A stretch of DNA of 64,000 bases, taken from NCBI GenBank assembly GCA_003008705.1, contig PDUO01000015.1, positions 873,290 to 937,289 of the forward strand. The letters run 5' to 3'. A model generated the notes under the pieces. It made no database searches. It was not told the origin of the DNA and saw only the letters and a program-made list of their open reading frames with translations. This document shows positions 35,557-46,692 of this stretch, one piece after another (the stretch's first letter is position 1; each line of letters begins with the position of its first letter). A program made the position numbers and the translations under genes. The stretch comes from Pezicula radicicola (Eukaryota > Ascomycota > Leotiomycetes > Helotiales > Dermateaceae).

Positions 35557-36107
35557 TTTATCTGATCCTTGCAGATGTTGAGATGTTGTAAGATTAGTTG
35601 GATTTTGATTGTGTGGGTTGAAATAATGAGGACGAGTGATTGTTGGTACCTTATAAAACTTGTAGCTTACGGCCGGCTTGAACTTACTTCGCTTTACCCA
35701 CAGAAGGGTGCAGCAAGTGCTAATTCCATGACATCTTAACCTGCAAAAATTCGCAGGCGGAGATACTAGTCTCATCTGCGGTTGGGAGCCGTTTGGCTTG
35801 AGGCGGTGGTCGCTTATATAGATAAATAGTAAAATGCTACTATTTAATGAGGCTAGCTTCAGAACATAACAATCACTTGCAAAGAAAGAGGACACTTGTC
35901 TCTGTTAAGCTTTCATATACCATATATAGAAACATATTTCGTCAAGCAAGAAATTGCTGAATTAACTTATAGCCAATACTCGGCTGGACTCCTTTACGCT
36001 CTTGAATACACGTTTTCCGCAATGCCTGTATTCATCGACGTCATTCAAGAACAAATAGCGCGGTATGGCTCAATATCTTACAACACCATCTACCACTCCC
36101 TTTTTTG
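35557..36107. other. promoter of the CCG-6-like gene and 3' flank of the ORMDL gene
   Basis: Apparent open frames here are upstream extensions of the GPI protein frame and readthrough of the last ORMDL intron. No separate gene. Confidence 0.55.
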
Positions 36108-36814
36108 TTACCTATCTTCTGGAGCTCCAGAGAACAACCCAACCCTTGTGCGATGAACCTAGGCAACATTTTAGCTAGAACCTCCGATTCCCTTGAGTCT
36201 TCCTTGAAACTCACAACTGGCAATTTTGGTACTAAGACCCCTAGAAGAGCTAGAAAATTTATGGTGAAGTACGTGAGGTCGTAGTGTGTGTAGTGCGTGC
36301 TCACAAGGAAAAGCACAATCGGCACACTAAAGAGAAACTTTTTCGCTGGTGTGTATTGAGCCCCATTATCGATCTGTTCCCACATGTTGAGGTTGTCGTA
36401 TGCGCCAGAATTAAACTCGAAAGGTACTCCTCGAACCCAGTGGAACATCAGAAAAGATCCGAACATGTAAGAGATATTCGTCAAAGTCCACGACGTCTCC
36501 TGCGAAACTCCGGGGATGATGTCGAACAGAATCTTGAGGCAAGAAATCAACACTATGTGTATAGTCCATGCACCTATCCATGACGGACCCATTAGCATCA
36601 TTTGCTAAAGCCAATTCCTCCAGGTGAGAGAATACACTTCAGGCTTGGCACTTGCCCTGCGCAGAACCCATGACAACTGACCTTTTGCATTGACCCAGTT
36701 GGCATTCTGGTTGGGCAGCGCGCCCTGATCGCTCAAATGCTCTATCGTCTCCGGTGGCTCCTGATACAACAAGCTGCTTGACCGCCGCCTCCGCCCTGTC
36801 TTCTCTCCGCTCAT
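36108..36814 (-). CDS. ORM1: ORMDL family regulator of serine palmitoyltransferase
   Basis: Exons 36814-36682, 36573-36215 and 36158-36108 give 180 residues, the usual size. The short last exon (17 codons, ending FSGAPEDR) is needed to restore the normal C-terminus; reading through its intron would give an abnormal 60-residue tail. Family features include a Ser/Arg-rich N-terminus (GRRRRSSSLL, likely phospho-regulated), WVNAKGAWTIHIVLI, SWTLTNISYMFGSFLMFHWV, EQIDNGAQYTPAKKFL and STHYTHYDLTYFTINFLALL. Four hydrophobic segments place it in the ER membrane. Orm proteins bind and inhibit serine palmitoyltransferase, the first enzyme of sphingolipid synthesis, and inhibition is relieved by phosphorylation of the N-terminal serines in yeast. 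Confidence 0.94.
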
Positions 36815-37726
36815 AACTTGCAGTGAAGCGTTTGGCCGTGGAGGTTTGGTGGTCGCGTCGTAGGAGACGGTTCGAGGGAGGAGAAGTGGAGAAGACAGTT
36901 TGGCGGTGGACGGAGAAGAAATGGTGAAGGAGTAGTACGCTCCTAGAGAGCGTGTGATCTGCTATGTGTCTCGAGAAAGATGAGAGTGTAGTTTAAGAGG
37001 GCGGAGGTACACAGAATCCGATGCTCCCGCTGAAAAAGATAAGAGGGTCAGTAACGACAGCTTTGGTAGGAGGTGACAAAGAATAAGCACGTAGCGGCGT
37101 AATATGTGGTGGTGCGTACTGGGCTGCAGAAGAAAGCGATCCCCAGTGACAGCTGGAAACAAAGGATTGGGATTGGTAGGCCGATCGTACTGTACGTCGA
37201 TGGGGCAAGGGATGGATATAGCGTGAAGATTGACCCGACAGGGTGCTGAAGCTGAGAAGCTGGCGAGAAGCAAAGACAATCAAAGATAGGCACAAAGGGA
37301 AAAGAGATGCAGTAGCAGCAGTAGTAGTGGGCAAGGGAATAGTGGAAATGGAAGTGGAATAAGCTGGTTCAGCCGTGTAGTTGTAGATTTGCGTTGGGGA
37401 TGTTGAGGCTGATTTGCATATTCGAAGGTCGAACGAATGATTCCTTCGGTATATTTATTACGGACCTACCCTTACATTATTAGAGACCTTATTCCCTCTT
37501 CGGTATCAGGTCCCCACATGCATCTGCAGTCCGCACGTCGGCCACCGTACACTTGCATGGAGGTCACGTTTTTCGCAGCCTCGTCCCAATAAATAATATT
37601 TTCTGACATTGACATTGACGTGCAAGATAATTCGAGAGGATCGCGAGAAAGAGAATCGCGAAGCAACCTGGAACTTCCAAGACCGGAGAAACCGCCTGGG
37701 CGAAGATACACAGAGACTTCACTCCC
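36815..37726. other. divergent promoter region, ORMDL and zinc-knuckle genes
   Basis: Shared upstream region of two divergent genes. The overlapping - strand frames at 36962-37334 carry no family feature and probably lie in the ORMDL leader. Confidence 0.5.
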
Positions 37727-40700
37727 ATGGCTTCATCACCAGAAGAGACTGCAGACAGCAGGACCTCTGGTGTTGGACGCAAGCGTATGCTCCAAGAGAC
37801 CTCTCCATACCAGAACGACGCAGACTCATCTGATGAAGAGTCTGCCCAGCAATCCCACAAACGTGTTAAGCCGAACCAGGAAGATCTACAGGATGAGCCG
37901 TCCTTTGTCGAACAAATTCCCAAGAATATTACACCAGCTGTTGCCGACCCAGCTCCCTCCAACCTACCTGAGATATCCAATCTTTCAACTTCCACAGAGC
38001 AAGTTGGTCCTCCAAGTACATCATGGAACCAGGGCGTGCAGGGTGGACTTCGAACTTCGTTTACGAGGAAGAAAAACGCCCGTCGTCCATCAATTCCTCT
38101 TGTCATGGAAGAAGGCGAGGCGGAGGAGCAGCCGACCAGCTTGGTGGGCAAAGAGACACAGGTGATGCCGCAGTTGGGAGACCAGGATCCTTCAGGAAAG
38201 CCCTCGGATATGCCAGAAGCAGGTCCAGATCCTTCTGGCGACGAAATGGACAGGATGATAGCTAACGACATTGTTGAAAGCGAAGGGCCGAGAACAAGGG
38301 GAGATGTCAAGAGGGCAAAGAGCAATAATCGAGTTCTGGATGAGAACGACCGCCCATTGAGCAAGAAACAAACCCAGAGATACCACGCAATTTTGAAGCA
38401 ATTCGAGGCCGAAGATAAAAGGAATGGCCATAAGAGATCTCTTGAGCAGCTAAGGGCTCAAACTTTGGCCTTAGTGGGAACTTCAATCACTCCAGGTACT
38501 GCTACACCTGTTAATAACGATACTGCTAGTCAGACCCCTATCAACGTAAGATTCCCCTAATATGCGTTCATGTCTGAAATTGACTTTGATGTTTTCAGCT
38601 ACCGGAAATTACTCGAGGCTATTACACGAGTAAAAGTCGATCAATTGAATACCTAAAAGGTGGAGTAACGTGGCACATTTGTGAAATCGCCAACACAGGA
38701 GATAAAAAGCCTATACAATTGGAGAAGTTCAACTATCGTATATTCGCTGCATCTTTTCTATCGGATAACGTAGACCAGTTTTGCAGCCTCTCTCGCGAAT
38801 TGCGCCAACAGCCTAAGCTATTCGTCAAGGCTCTCTCTCTTTACGCAGAGAGGTTTTTTACTAAGGATCCGGTCCAAAAAAGGAACAAACTACGCAATGA
38901 AGTCAAAAGTGAACGCGCTCAGAAATGGCTACGCGCACTTTTGAATATATTGCCCGAGCAAAAGCAGGCCCTACAAAACATGTTTACCACCAGTACCGTG
39001 CCTGCCCCTTCAGTAACCCCTGGTTCATCGTCAAAACCTGCGCCAACTACCGGTCAAACATCTAAAAGAGACTTCGGTCCTAGTGACGCTGAACTATTGC
39101 AAATTATCACAACATCGGCAGTGGAAGCAGAGGCGGCAAAGAATAAAACGAGAGATGCAGAGGTAAGAACATTTCTTCTTTGTCGGGGACTTATTCCTTG
39201 GAGCCTCTTATCTATCACAATAGAATTCAATGATTGAGGACTCCAGCGACCCTTAGTTTCCAACACAATCCAGGACAGCAACTATTCTACCTTATATACA
39301 GCTACTAACCAGCAAGCAACAGAACCTAGATGAGCCTGCCAAAGCAGATAACGCCGAGCACGAAACTAACAATGACACGAGTTATTCTCTCACAGGAACG
39401 AATACAACTTCTCCTATGGAAACAGCATCCGAGGTAATGGATACTGATGCAGAAGTCTTAGACGACACGGAAGTAGAGCTCCAGGTGAAGTATTTTCCAA
39501 CACCCAAGGGTGAACCAGTAAGAGACATCCTTTTTCTATTGATTTACTTGGCTAAGTTGGTTTCGGTCACTGGGATATCGGTTCTCAAACGTTGACTTGT
39601 TTTCAATGCTATGCCTCAGCCTTAACTTGTACCATTTGCCACCTTGTTCCTATTCATTATTTGCACTGGCTAATGAACAATGGTGCTAGGTCTTACAAAG
39701 ATGTATTGCATGTACAGCTAGTGGGCATACTTCTGCTCACTGCCCTGCTATGCGTTGCTACAAATGTGGTATTGTAGGCCTTCACTCCACGCTTTCGTGC
39801 CCACAGAACCAGCGTTGCAGCAAGTGCCGACAACGTGGACACCAGCTAGCGGAATGCCCCGAAAAATTATATGTTTTGAAGGCAGAGGCTGATCCTTGTG
39901 ATCTGTGTGAGTCGAAAGATCATTCAGAGGTTGCCTGTCCACTTATCTGGCGAAGTTTCGATCTGAAGCCTGAGGAAATCAGACGAGTACGTGACATTCC
40001 CATTCACTGCTATTGTTGTGGTGGTAGTGGCCATTTTGGCCCTGAGTGTGGCTTGAGCAACCATCGAGCACTCTCTGGCAATCGCACTTGGTCATCTGCA
40101 AATTGGAAACAGTATATCGACTACAATAGCAAGAAGCGAGCGATTTCTGCAGGTGTTGATTATTCCTTACCTCCCAAAAAGGGCAAGGGATTCAGTATCA
40201 AGGGCAAAGCAAATAACCCTATTGAGCTTGATGATTCAGATGACGATGAAACAAGTTTCATTCGTCCAAAGGTCAACGTTGGCCCTCAAGAAAGAGGCAA
40301 TATTCGTTTTGGGGCCTACGGAAACGACAATTATGCTCCCGTAGATAACGCGTCCTCAAGTGGCCGAGGCCGCTATCAACCAGATCCTCCAAGAATGTCA
40401 CGAGCTGCACCAATGAACAATTACGATTCATACCAGCCTCGGGATGATTCTGCAAGATATGGCCGAGAAAGAACATTTTCTCCACCTCCAAGGCACAATG
40501 GTGCTGCTCGCTTCGATTCTCAGCAACAACGCAATCCTCCTGATGGTGGGTTTCCCCGGCATGACCAAGCATCAGCTATGGTCTCCAACGGGTTTGGAGA
40601 CGGTGGTCGAGCGATTCGTGGAGGTGGTCGTGGCAGAGGACGCAGTGGTAACACTGCACCTCGGACAGGCAACCGACCGAATCCGGTAGAAGATAAGCCT

Positions 40701-40763
40701 AAGAGAGCAAGACCACCCAGAAAGCCAAGAGCTACAAAAGCTGACCAGTACAAGTCGAAATAA
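37727..40763 (+). CDS. five-zinc-knuckle RNA-binding protein (Air/TRAMP-like)
   Basis: Exons 37727-38545, 38599-39162, 39323-39517 and 39690-40763 join with every junction in phase 0 to 883 residues. The first 270 residues are disordered, with basic and acidic patches. A helical domain follows (about 274-420, around LFVKALSLYAERFF). Five CCHC knuckles then lie in a row: CIACTASGHTSAHC (531-544), CYKCGIVGLHSTLSC (549-563, one residue longer than usual), CSKCRQRGHQLAEC (569-582), CDLCESKDHSEVAC (596-609) and CYCCGGSGHFGPEC (633-646). Five tandem knuckles are the hallmark of Air1/Air2, the RNA-binding subunits of the nuclear TRAMP polyadenylation complex. The C-terminus is RGG-rich (GGGRGRGRSGN) and basic. 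The protein is far larger than yeast Air proteins (about 350 aa), so the exact orthology is uncertain. Confidence 0.85.
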
Positions 40764-42034
40764 GCTGGCTCCCCTGAAGACAATTCTACTTGCCGGAGAA
40801 ATCTTGAGTTTCGCTGAGTACTCAACGCAAAGAGAGGGAGTAAAGCTTCCGTTGCTCATCGTTATCCTGTGTATAACGTACCATATTATCGTAGGGCGTT
40901 TGTGCTTGCTACTGCTCTAAACAAAAATGCAAGAAACTTCAGACTAGCAATAGTTGTTTCTGCATGAATAGATGAAATGAATGTATGAATACAAGAGCTA
41001 TGAAATAGAAATGTACATACACAGTCGTCCTTCGATCATGCTTATGAGACCTTGTGCCTGTCCCAACACGTTGCACGTGTATAGCCATTAAAGTCTTGCT
41101 GTTGAAACCATATTTTAGTGAACTCGATAGTTTTTAAGGAGACATATCTTGTCATCTCTTCCCACGACTAAGATAGTTATTCCAAGGTTGACTATTCAAG
41201 CCTTTTATTATAGTAGTGTACTTGAATAATAGAGAAGATTACAGACAGATATATAGAGAGCTGAGTACTTGTACTACGTAAGAAGGTATGGAAGCGAAAT
41301 CAGTGCCTCAAGTTTAAGGCCAGAGACTACTATTGTAGTTGAGGGAATCCAAATTTTTGGTGTTACTTTGGCTCCTTTCTTTTGGTTGGAGGTAGTTAGG
41401 TAGGCTACTGAAGTTGGGTTTGTAGAGTCTGGAAGGGTATTGGTTTTGCGTTTGAGTTTGGACTTGACGTTGACTAGGTGAGGGGTGAATGGTTAAAGAA
41501 CTGGGTTGTTGGGTTGTATGTGAAAGTGTGAAGGTGATGGACTATATCTAATGTAGGGGGAGGTGGAGATTGAAGGTGGGGGGATCTTGATATCAGGTGA
41601 GGTGAGTTTATTGCCAACAAGCAAAATTATTACATAGTACATTATTAATGACTAACTCTCTTGTGTCCATCCTTTTTCTCACAACAGTAGGTAAGTGTAG
41701 TTGAGCCGCTAAGTCTTTTTGAGTCGCTACGGTGAGATATTTAGAGTCGCTTAGAATATGAGTCGCTCAGTTGTTTGTCTTGCTAGCATCTTTGGTAATA
41801 TCGCGTTGATTTCAACACCAATACTATAACATCGCAAACCCTCGCGCACATCAAACTTTTACGACAGATCGATCTTGTCGGGTTCTTCTAGACTACGTGT
41901 TCAACTTTTCACCTACCATCGCCACGAAGACCTCTAAAAGCTGTAAGTTTGCGCCACTAATGTCACCCTTCTCAAGCAAGCTAACATCGTTGCTTAAGTC
42001 CTACCGATAGAGAGACCTACTGCGGGCCTCCACT
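40764..42034. other. spacer with GAGTCGCT repeats and a 5'-leader intron
   Basis: No gene. Four GAG(T/C)CGCT words cluster at 41703-41767. Just before the next ATG, a GTAAGT donor (41943), a CTAAC branch (41981) and an AG (41997-41998) suggest a 56-bp intron in the leader of the 2EXR gene. Confidence 0.5.
41703..41773 (+). repeat. clustered GAGTCGCT words
   Basis: GAGCCGCT (41703), GAGTCGCT (41721, 41744, 41760) repeat at spacings of 18, 23 and 16 bp. The last copy extends to GAGTCGCTCAGTTG, which also occurs at 33063-33076. The unit is imperfect and of unknown origin. Confidence 0.5.
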
Positions 42035-43078
42035 ATGGACATCAACTCTTCTTCGATTCCCACAACTCCTGGTTCCACAACAGCCAATACTGCGCCAATG
42101 TGTTCTTCGTCTTCTCACCCCGGTACCATAGCTATCAATGATAGCGGCAAGACTCGTGCTACTGAAACTACGATCTTACCTTCAACCTCCGGTTTGGTCA
42201 CGAACGATGACGGCAACCCAGGCATTTCACAAGAAGCTGATGGTAATGGTACGACGGTTGCCTCTCACTCTGGTCCGCTGAGAACATTCACTTGTTTTCC
42301 AGACCTTTGCCCGGAGCTTCGAAACAGGATCTGGCGTTTCTCTTCATTTGATCCACGCACTGTTATGGTTACCGAAGAGAAATTGGACTTCAATCTCCTC
42401 AAGGACACAGATGCGTTCGAGATTATTCTAACGAAGCACCCTTTGCCCAGTGTCCTCCAAGTTAACAAGGAATCTCGAACAGAGGGTCTAAAGCACTACC
42501 AACTTTTCGGTGGGCACGAGTATGAGTTGCGTCCTATTGGAAAGCTTATATTACCCCCAAGAAAGTACATTAACTTGGATTGCGACCTCATTGGCCCCAT
42601 GAGCTCCCTCCCCATTGCCTCCAGTCTTTCGCTCAACTTCTCTATGAAGTTTAGGAGATATATCAATAAATACAACTTTCGGCGAATCCATTTATCCAAC
42701 CCATTGGGCGATTTTGCAAAACTGTTTATTCCTTTCGATTTTGACAAGTTGAATCGTCCAGAGGGATTTAAGCTTGATGAGATTGTCTTTTACGATTGGA
42801 TGATAGCTTCCCCTTATCGTTCTGGTATCAAGTTCTGCCAGGTCCACGAAATACAAGGCGGCAATGAGCATAGGGTAGGGGCAGATCTCCGCCATTGTGC
42901 GGTTCGCTTCGTGGCTTTCTTAGACCAACAAGAGGAAGCACACAAGGAGCGCTGCGAGTACTTGAAGAGGAATGGCCGTTCGGGACCTTTTCCTTCCTAC
43001 CATCGCCCAGTCTTAAAAATCGCCTATGTAGACTTAGGTATAGATTTTGGTGAAGACTCTGACGAAGACTTTGATTGA
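42035..43078 (+). CDS. 2EXR domain-containing protein
   Basis: This is a single-exon gene of 347 codons. Residues 1-80 are Ser/Thr-rich and disordered. The 2EXR domain starts at about residue 84: FTCFPDLCPELRNRIWRFSSFDPRTV, which matches the conserved F..LP.ELR..IW opening. It continues through LPSVLQVNKESRTEGLKHYQLF and the YINLDCDLI strand. These domains form a very large fungal-specific family, often expanded in Leotiomycetes and other Pezizomycotina, whose function is not established. The C-terminus is acidic (DFGEDSDEDFD). The ATG at 42035 is preceded by a likely leader intron. The overlapping - strand frames are shadows. Confidence 0.88.
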   Translation: MDINSSSIPTTPGSTTANTAPMCSSSSHPGTIAINDSGKTRATETTILPSTSGLVTNDDGNPGISQEADGNGTTVASHSGPLRTFTCFPDLCPELRNRIWRFSSFDPRTVMVTEEKLDFNLLKDTDAFEIILTKHPLPSVLQVNKESRTEGLKHYQLFGGHEYELRPIGKLILPPRKYINLDCDLIGPMSSLPIASSLSLNFSMKFRRYINKYNFRRIHLSNPLGDFAKLFIPFDFDKLNRPEGFKLDEIVFYDWMIASPYRSGIKFCQVHEIQGGNEHRVGADLRHCAVRFVAFLDQQEEAHKERCEYLKRNGRSGPFPSYHRPVLKIAYVDLGIDFGEDSDEDFD

Positions 43079-44353
43079 TGGGAACCATGGGCTGGGCGAG
43101 ATTTGCATGCTATCACCATACGACCGTGGACCGGGCTTCTGGGCATTGAGCGAATAGCGAGGAGGCAAATTGCGTGGGAAGGTCTCTTGGTGGGTGGCGC
43201 GTGAAATCTGGAAGCTGCGGGAAAAGGAATGTAGAATATGTGGATTACGGCAAAACTCTCGATAAATATGGAAATCATGAGCAAGTCGTTGTGTATCATC
43301 TCTAAGTCGAGAGGAGATATTGTCGACGATATCTTAATTTTGCATGTTTGCCATCTCCAGATTGTCTGTGGTCATTGGACCAAGAGCGTAGATGTCGAGT
43401 TTCGAGTGACAGAGGTTGACTTTAGTTTCATGTATGTACTCGTAGGCGCGGAGTTGGGAGCGACGTGTAGTAAATACTATCGGTAAGTTGACGAATGTGG
43501 GAAGAACGACTTTAAGATATTCTAGATCGAGGCTAGATGTGTTCCGGGAGGCTAACCTTGTTTGCCATCGTGATTGCGTGGAAAGAGAAGTCTAGGGGAA
43601 GTAATTGTCTTCAGAGTGATCACTGTCTCTTCATTAGAAACGGTAATGAAGTACTTGAACCCATTCTGTTTGGGCTGAAGGATTGTTAGAAATATATAGT
43701 AAGTCTTACAAGGTAATGAATGGCCTGTTAGATACAGTACGTTTCCCGGCGCATATTGACAACCGCCCGCTAAATATACATAAGCTGCAATTGTAAGGGT
43801 GCAACCCGACAAGAGTTGGTCCCACTTATAGACTGTTTCATTGCAATCTAAAAAGTTGAATGCCCAAGTTTGAGACTTGATGTATGACCGAATCTAGATA
43901 AATTGGGGGGATAAGGAGAATAGTACCAGAACATGGCACAGATGTTGAAAGTTGGAGAATTGTGAAGTACAGGGGCATCTCAGGAGTGAAACATACTCAC
44001 CCAAATATCCATATCACTTTGTGTCTCGAGAAATGTCGTGCTCACTCCACAGCGAGTTGTGGTAATACAAAGTCCAACATAGGAAAACCTAGCATACACA
44101 GCCGCGCCTGGCCATCTTCTATCAATGCAGCTAAACGCCAAATCTGGTAGAAGCAACAATACATGTGTTTTCGTCTGTTTGATGCGGGCCGAAACACAGC
44201 CTTTCCCACCAGCCCCATCAATATCACCATAGCTCCGTCCCCATTACCGGTATTCACAAGAAGGCAGTCAAGAGAGTTTGCTTCTGCGGGCGAGTCACTC
44301 TGCGTAAGCACCTATTGTCGTTGGCTCTCTTTTCGTTGGAAGTAGTGGACCAT
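43079..44353. other. convergent spacer, no gene seen
   Basis: 3' flanks of the 2EXR and V-ATPase c genes. Frames at 43238-43486, 43552-43812 and 43962-44345 have no recognisable content. Confidence 0.5.
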
Positions 44354-45183
44354 CTAACATGAGACGTCCAAGCTAGCCTTTGAGTTCATGAGAAGTGCGA
44401 CAATCAAACCGTAAAGACCTTCAAAGCTGTCAGCGAACATTCAAGAATGGATGAGATCCTTCTTACCAAGAACTTCAGCGAAAATGAGAATCAGAATCAT
44501 GCCAACGAAAAGTCTGGGCTGCTGGGCAGTTCCTCTGACACCGGCATCACCGACAATACCAATAGCGAATCCAGCAGCCAAACCAGCCAAACCAACACTG
44601 AGTCCGGCACCGAGTTGGATAAAGCCGGTGTACAATGGCAGCTCTTGCTTGAGTCCATCGGAGATAAGAACAGAGACGACGAGACCGTAAATACCAATAA
44701 TACCAGCCATAATAACTGGCACAATGTCTATAGCCCCATATTAGCACAAATCTCTCAGCCCGGGGTGCTTTATCACGCACTCTTAACGATCAAATCAGGT
44801 CGGAGAACACCCATAGCGGAAATTCCAACACCGGACTTTGCGGTTCCATATGCGGCACCGAAACAGGTGAAGACGATAGCTGAGGTACAACCCATCGCAC
44901 CGAAGAAGGGCTGTGTGTTCATTAGTACGATGACTTTGAAGCCATGGACATCGAGTCCAGCGTGGAGTGGTTCGGAAATGGCTGTAGGGGCCGAGGGAGA
45001 TTCGGAAGAGTACTAACCGCATATACGGGGCTAGACAAAATAGGTCAGTAATTGAAGAGAAAAGACAAATAATCATGGGAAGCGCCATTGCCACTGAGAA
45101 CTGAGGACGCAGCTTATCCTGAAGAGGCTTCGTGGCAGAGGTGAAGGGACTCAAATTGAGCTTGCTTACCAAAGGTCAGACAT
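44354..45183 (-). CDS. VMA3: V-type ATPase proteolipid subunit c
   Basis: Five exons (45183-45170, 45030-45018, 44910-44781, 44727-44467 and 44418-44354) join in frame to 160 residues, the standard length. The first two exons are only 14 and 13 bp and together encode MSDLCPVYA. The protein has four membrane helices: [60 protein letters not shown] and [22 protein letters not shown]. The proton-carrying Glu is residue 137, in IFAEVLG, as in yeast Vma3. [19 protein letters not shown] is the conserved loop. A ring of these subunits rotates in the Vo sector to pump protons into vacuoles and Golgi compartments. It diverges from SNU13 across a spacer of about 390 bp. The 189-codon frame on the opposite strand is a shadow. 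Confidence 0.96.
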
Positions 45184-45574
45184 GGTAGCGGTGATGCGAA
45201 ATGGAGTGATAGAGGGTGTAGTTGTTCTTGAAGCTCGTGGGAAGCTTTGCGATTGAGGATTGAGGTGGTGGTGATGGTGTTGACTTGCGAGATGCAGAAG
45301 CTGTCGTCGATGATGGAGTGTGCAGATGAGTGTTTCTCAAGCTAGTGTTATTGGTCACATGATAGACCAATAACAGGCCAATAAAAGTGGGGCTCAGCTG
45401 CCCTAGCTTTGAGCTAAAATTTTAGTCTAGTACGACTATTTTTTTTGAAGCTTTTGACATTTTGATCGCAGCCTAGTTCGACATCGACTTTCATACCTTC
45501 ATAAATTAATTCCGCAACTCCAGGGCGAGCCAACGCAAGGAACCCTGCCAGCTACATCAATTACATCAAAGAAC
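45184..45574. other. bidirectional promoter, VMA3 and SNU13
   Basis: A compact spacer of 391 bp separates two divergent housekeeping genes, so they probably share a promoter region. A pyrimidine-rich stretch and a T9 tract (about 45441-45449) are present, but no clear TATA box. Confidence 0.5.
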
Positions 45575-46138
45575 ATGTCTGAAGAGAACAATGGATCGGC
45601 CGCTTGGCCTGTAGCAGATGGTTTGCAGATTCTCACCTCTTGATCTCGGAGCAAATACTAACTGCTCTTTTCTACAGCTGCTCTTACTCAGGAAATTCTC
45701 GACATCGTCCAACAAGCCTCTCATTATAGGCAGTTAAAGAAGGGCGCCAACGAGGCCACGAAGAGTATGTACCTGCGGTCCTTCCGCTTTGCGACTGAAC
45801 ATTGCTAACTTCCGGCCTCTTGCAGCTTTGAACAGAGGGATTTCAGAGTTAATTGTGCTCAGCGCAGACACAGCGCCTTTGGCTATCCTCCTCCATCTCC
45901 CTCTTCTCTGCGAAGACAAGAAGTAAGTTGTTGTGGATCTCAGATGCGGTAAATATCTTACTAATTTCTCCTCCGCAACAGCGTGCCATACGTATACGTT
46001 CCTTCGAAAACTGCTCTTGGACGCGCGTGTGGTGTTTCTCGCGCGGTTATTGCGGTTTCGATTACATCCAACGAAGCTAGTGATCTCATGGCCCAGATCC
46101 GCGGTTTGAAGGACAAGGTTGAGAGACTCATGATCTAA
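45575..46138 (+). CDS. SNU13: Snu13/15.5K, box C/D snoRNP and U4 snRNP protein
   Basis: Four exons (45575-45620, 45678-45764, 45826-45922 and 45982-46138) join in frame to 128 residues. The L7Ae-type kink-turn binding motif GANEATKTLNRG is split by the second intron. It is followed by [33 protein letters not shown] and [15 protein letters not shown], all diagnostic for Snu13/NHP2L1 rather than Nhp2 or L30. The protein binds the kink-turn of U4 snRNA in the tri-snRNP and of box C/D snoRNAs that guide rRNA 2'-O-methylation. All three introns are short (57-61 bp) with canonical borders. It is divergent from VMA3. Apart from a slightly longer N-terminus, nothing is unusual. Confidence 0.96.
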
Positions 46139-46692
46139 GCCAGTGCTGGAATAAGCATGGATAGTCTGGACTGGTTGGGAATTTGGGTAGAGATTGGACA
46201 GGTTGGCGGCTGATGGTAAAGACCATACTTGCAAAGACCACTTGTAGAGTCTAATCAAATATATCGAGTCGCCGTACATTCAGCTCATGATGCCTTCTTG
46301 ACCTTGTCAACGAAGCCTGAAGCTGAATCACAAGAAGGTCAGTCAAATTTCCCTATTAGCTCTCAACAACCTTTTCTTCACATGATGAAACATCACCACA
46401 TTCGCAGTTTTCACTCGAGTCCCACAAGAACCTAAATCTGGGACATATGAGGGCCTATTCTTCCTTGGATGTCTGATTGAAGATCAAATTTGTTATCATT
46501 TCTCACAACAACCTTATTTAGAATATCATGCTAATTCGTTGGCGAAGCTAGGAAAATCTCCTTGCTAAGTACAGCAAAGCGACCGTGCTACGAACCCCCC
46601 TACAAGCCAAATAAATTACAATCCCTCCAAAACCTTTAATCCACTTTTGAAGTACAAGGTAAAGCAGACTGTAACTAAGCGCCAACCCCCCT
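46139..46692. other. convergent spacer, SNU13 and terpene synthase
   Basis: 3' flanks of two converging genes. No gene. The - strand frame at 46548-46886 overlaps the end of the terpene synthase in a different frame and is a shadow. Confidence 0.5.

Noticed and set aside
36041..36214. Long C-terminal tail of the ORMDL frame
   Set aside because: It is readthrough of an intron; splicing GTGAGT at 36214 to the AG at 36160-36159 restores the conserved terminus.
37564..38364. 266-codon frame on - opposite the zinc-knuckle gene
   Set aside because: Low-complexity Ser-rich shadow of exon 1; the + strand exon continues in frame into conserved knuckles.
44447..45016. 189-codon frame on + opposite the V-ATPase c gene
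   Set aside because: It covers introns and exons of the five-exon proteolipid gene on the other strand and has no family feature; the - strand model is unambiguous.
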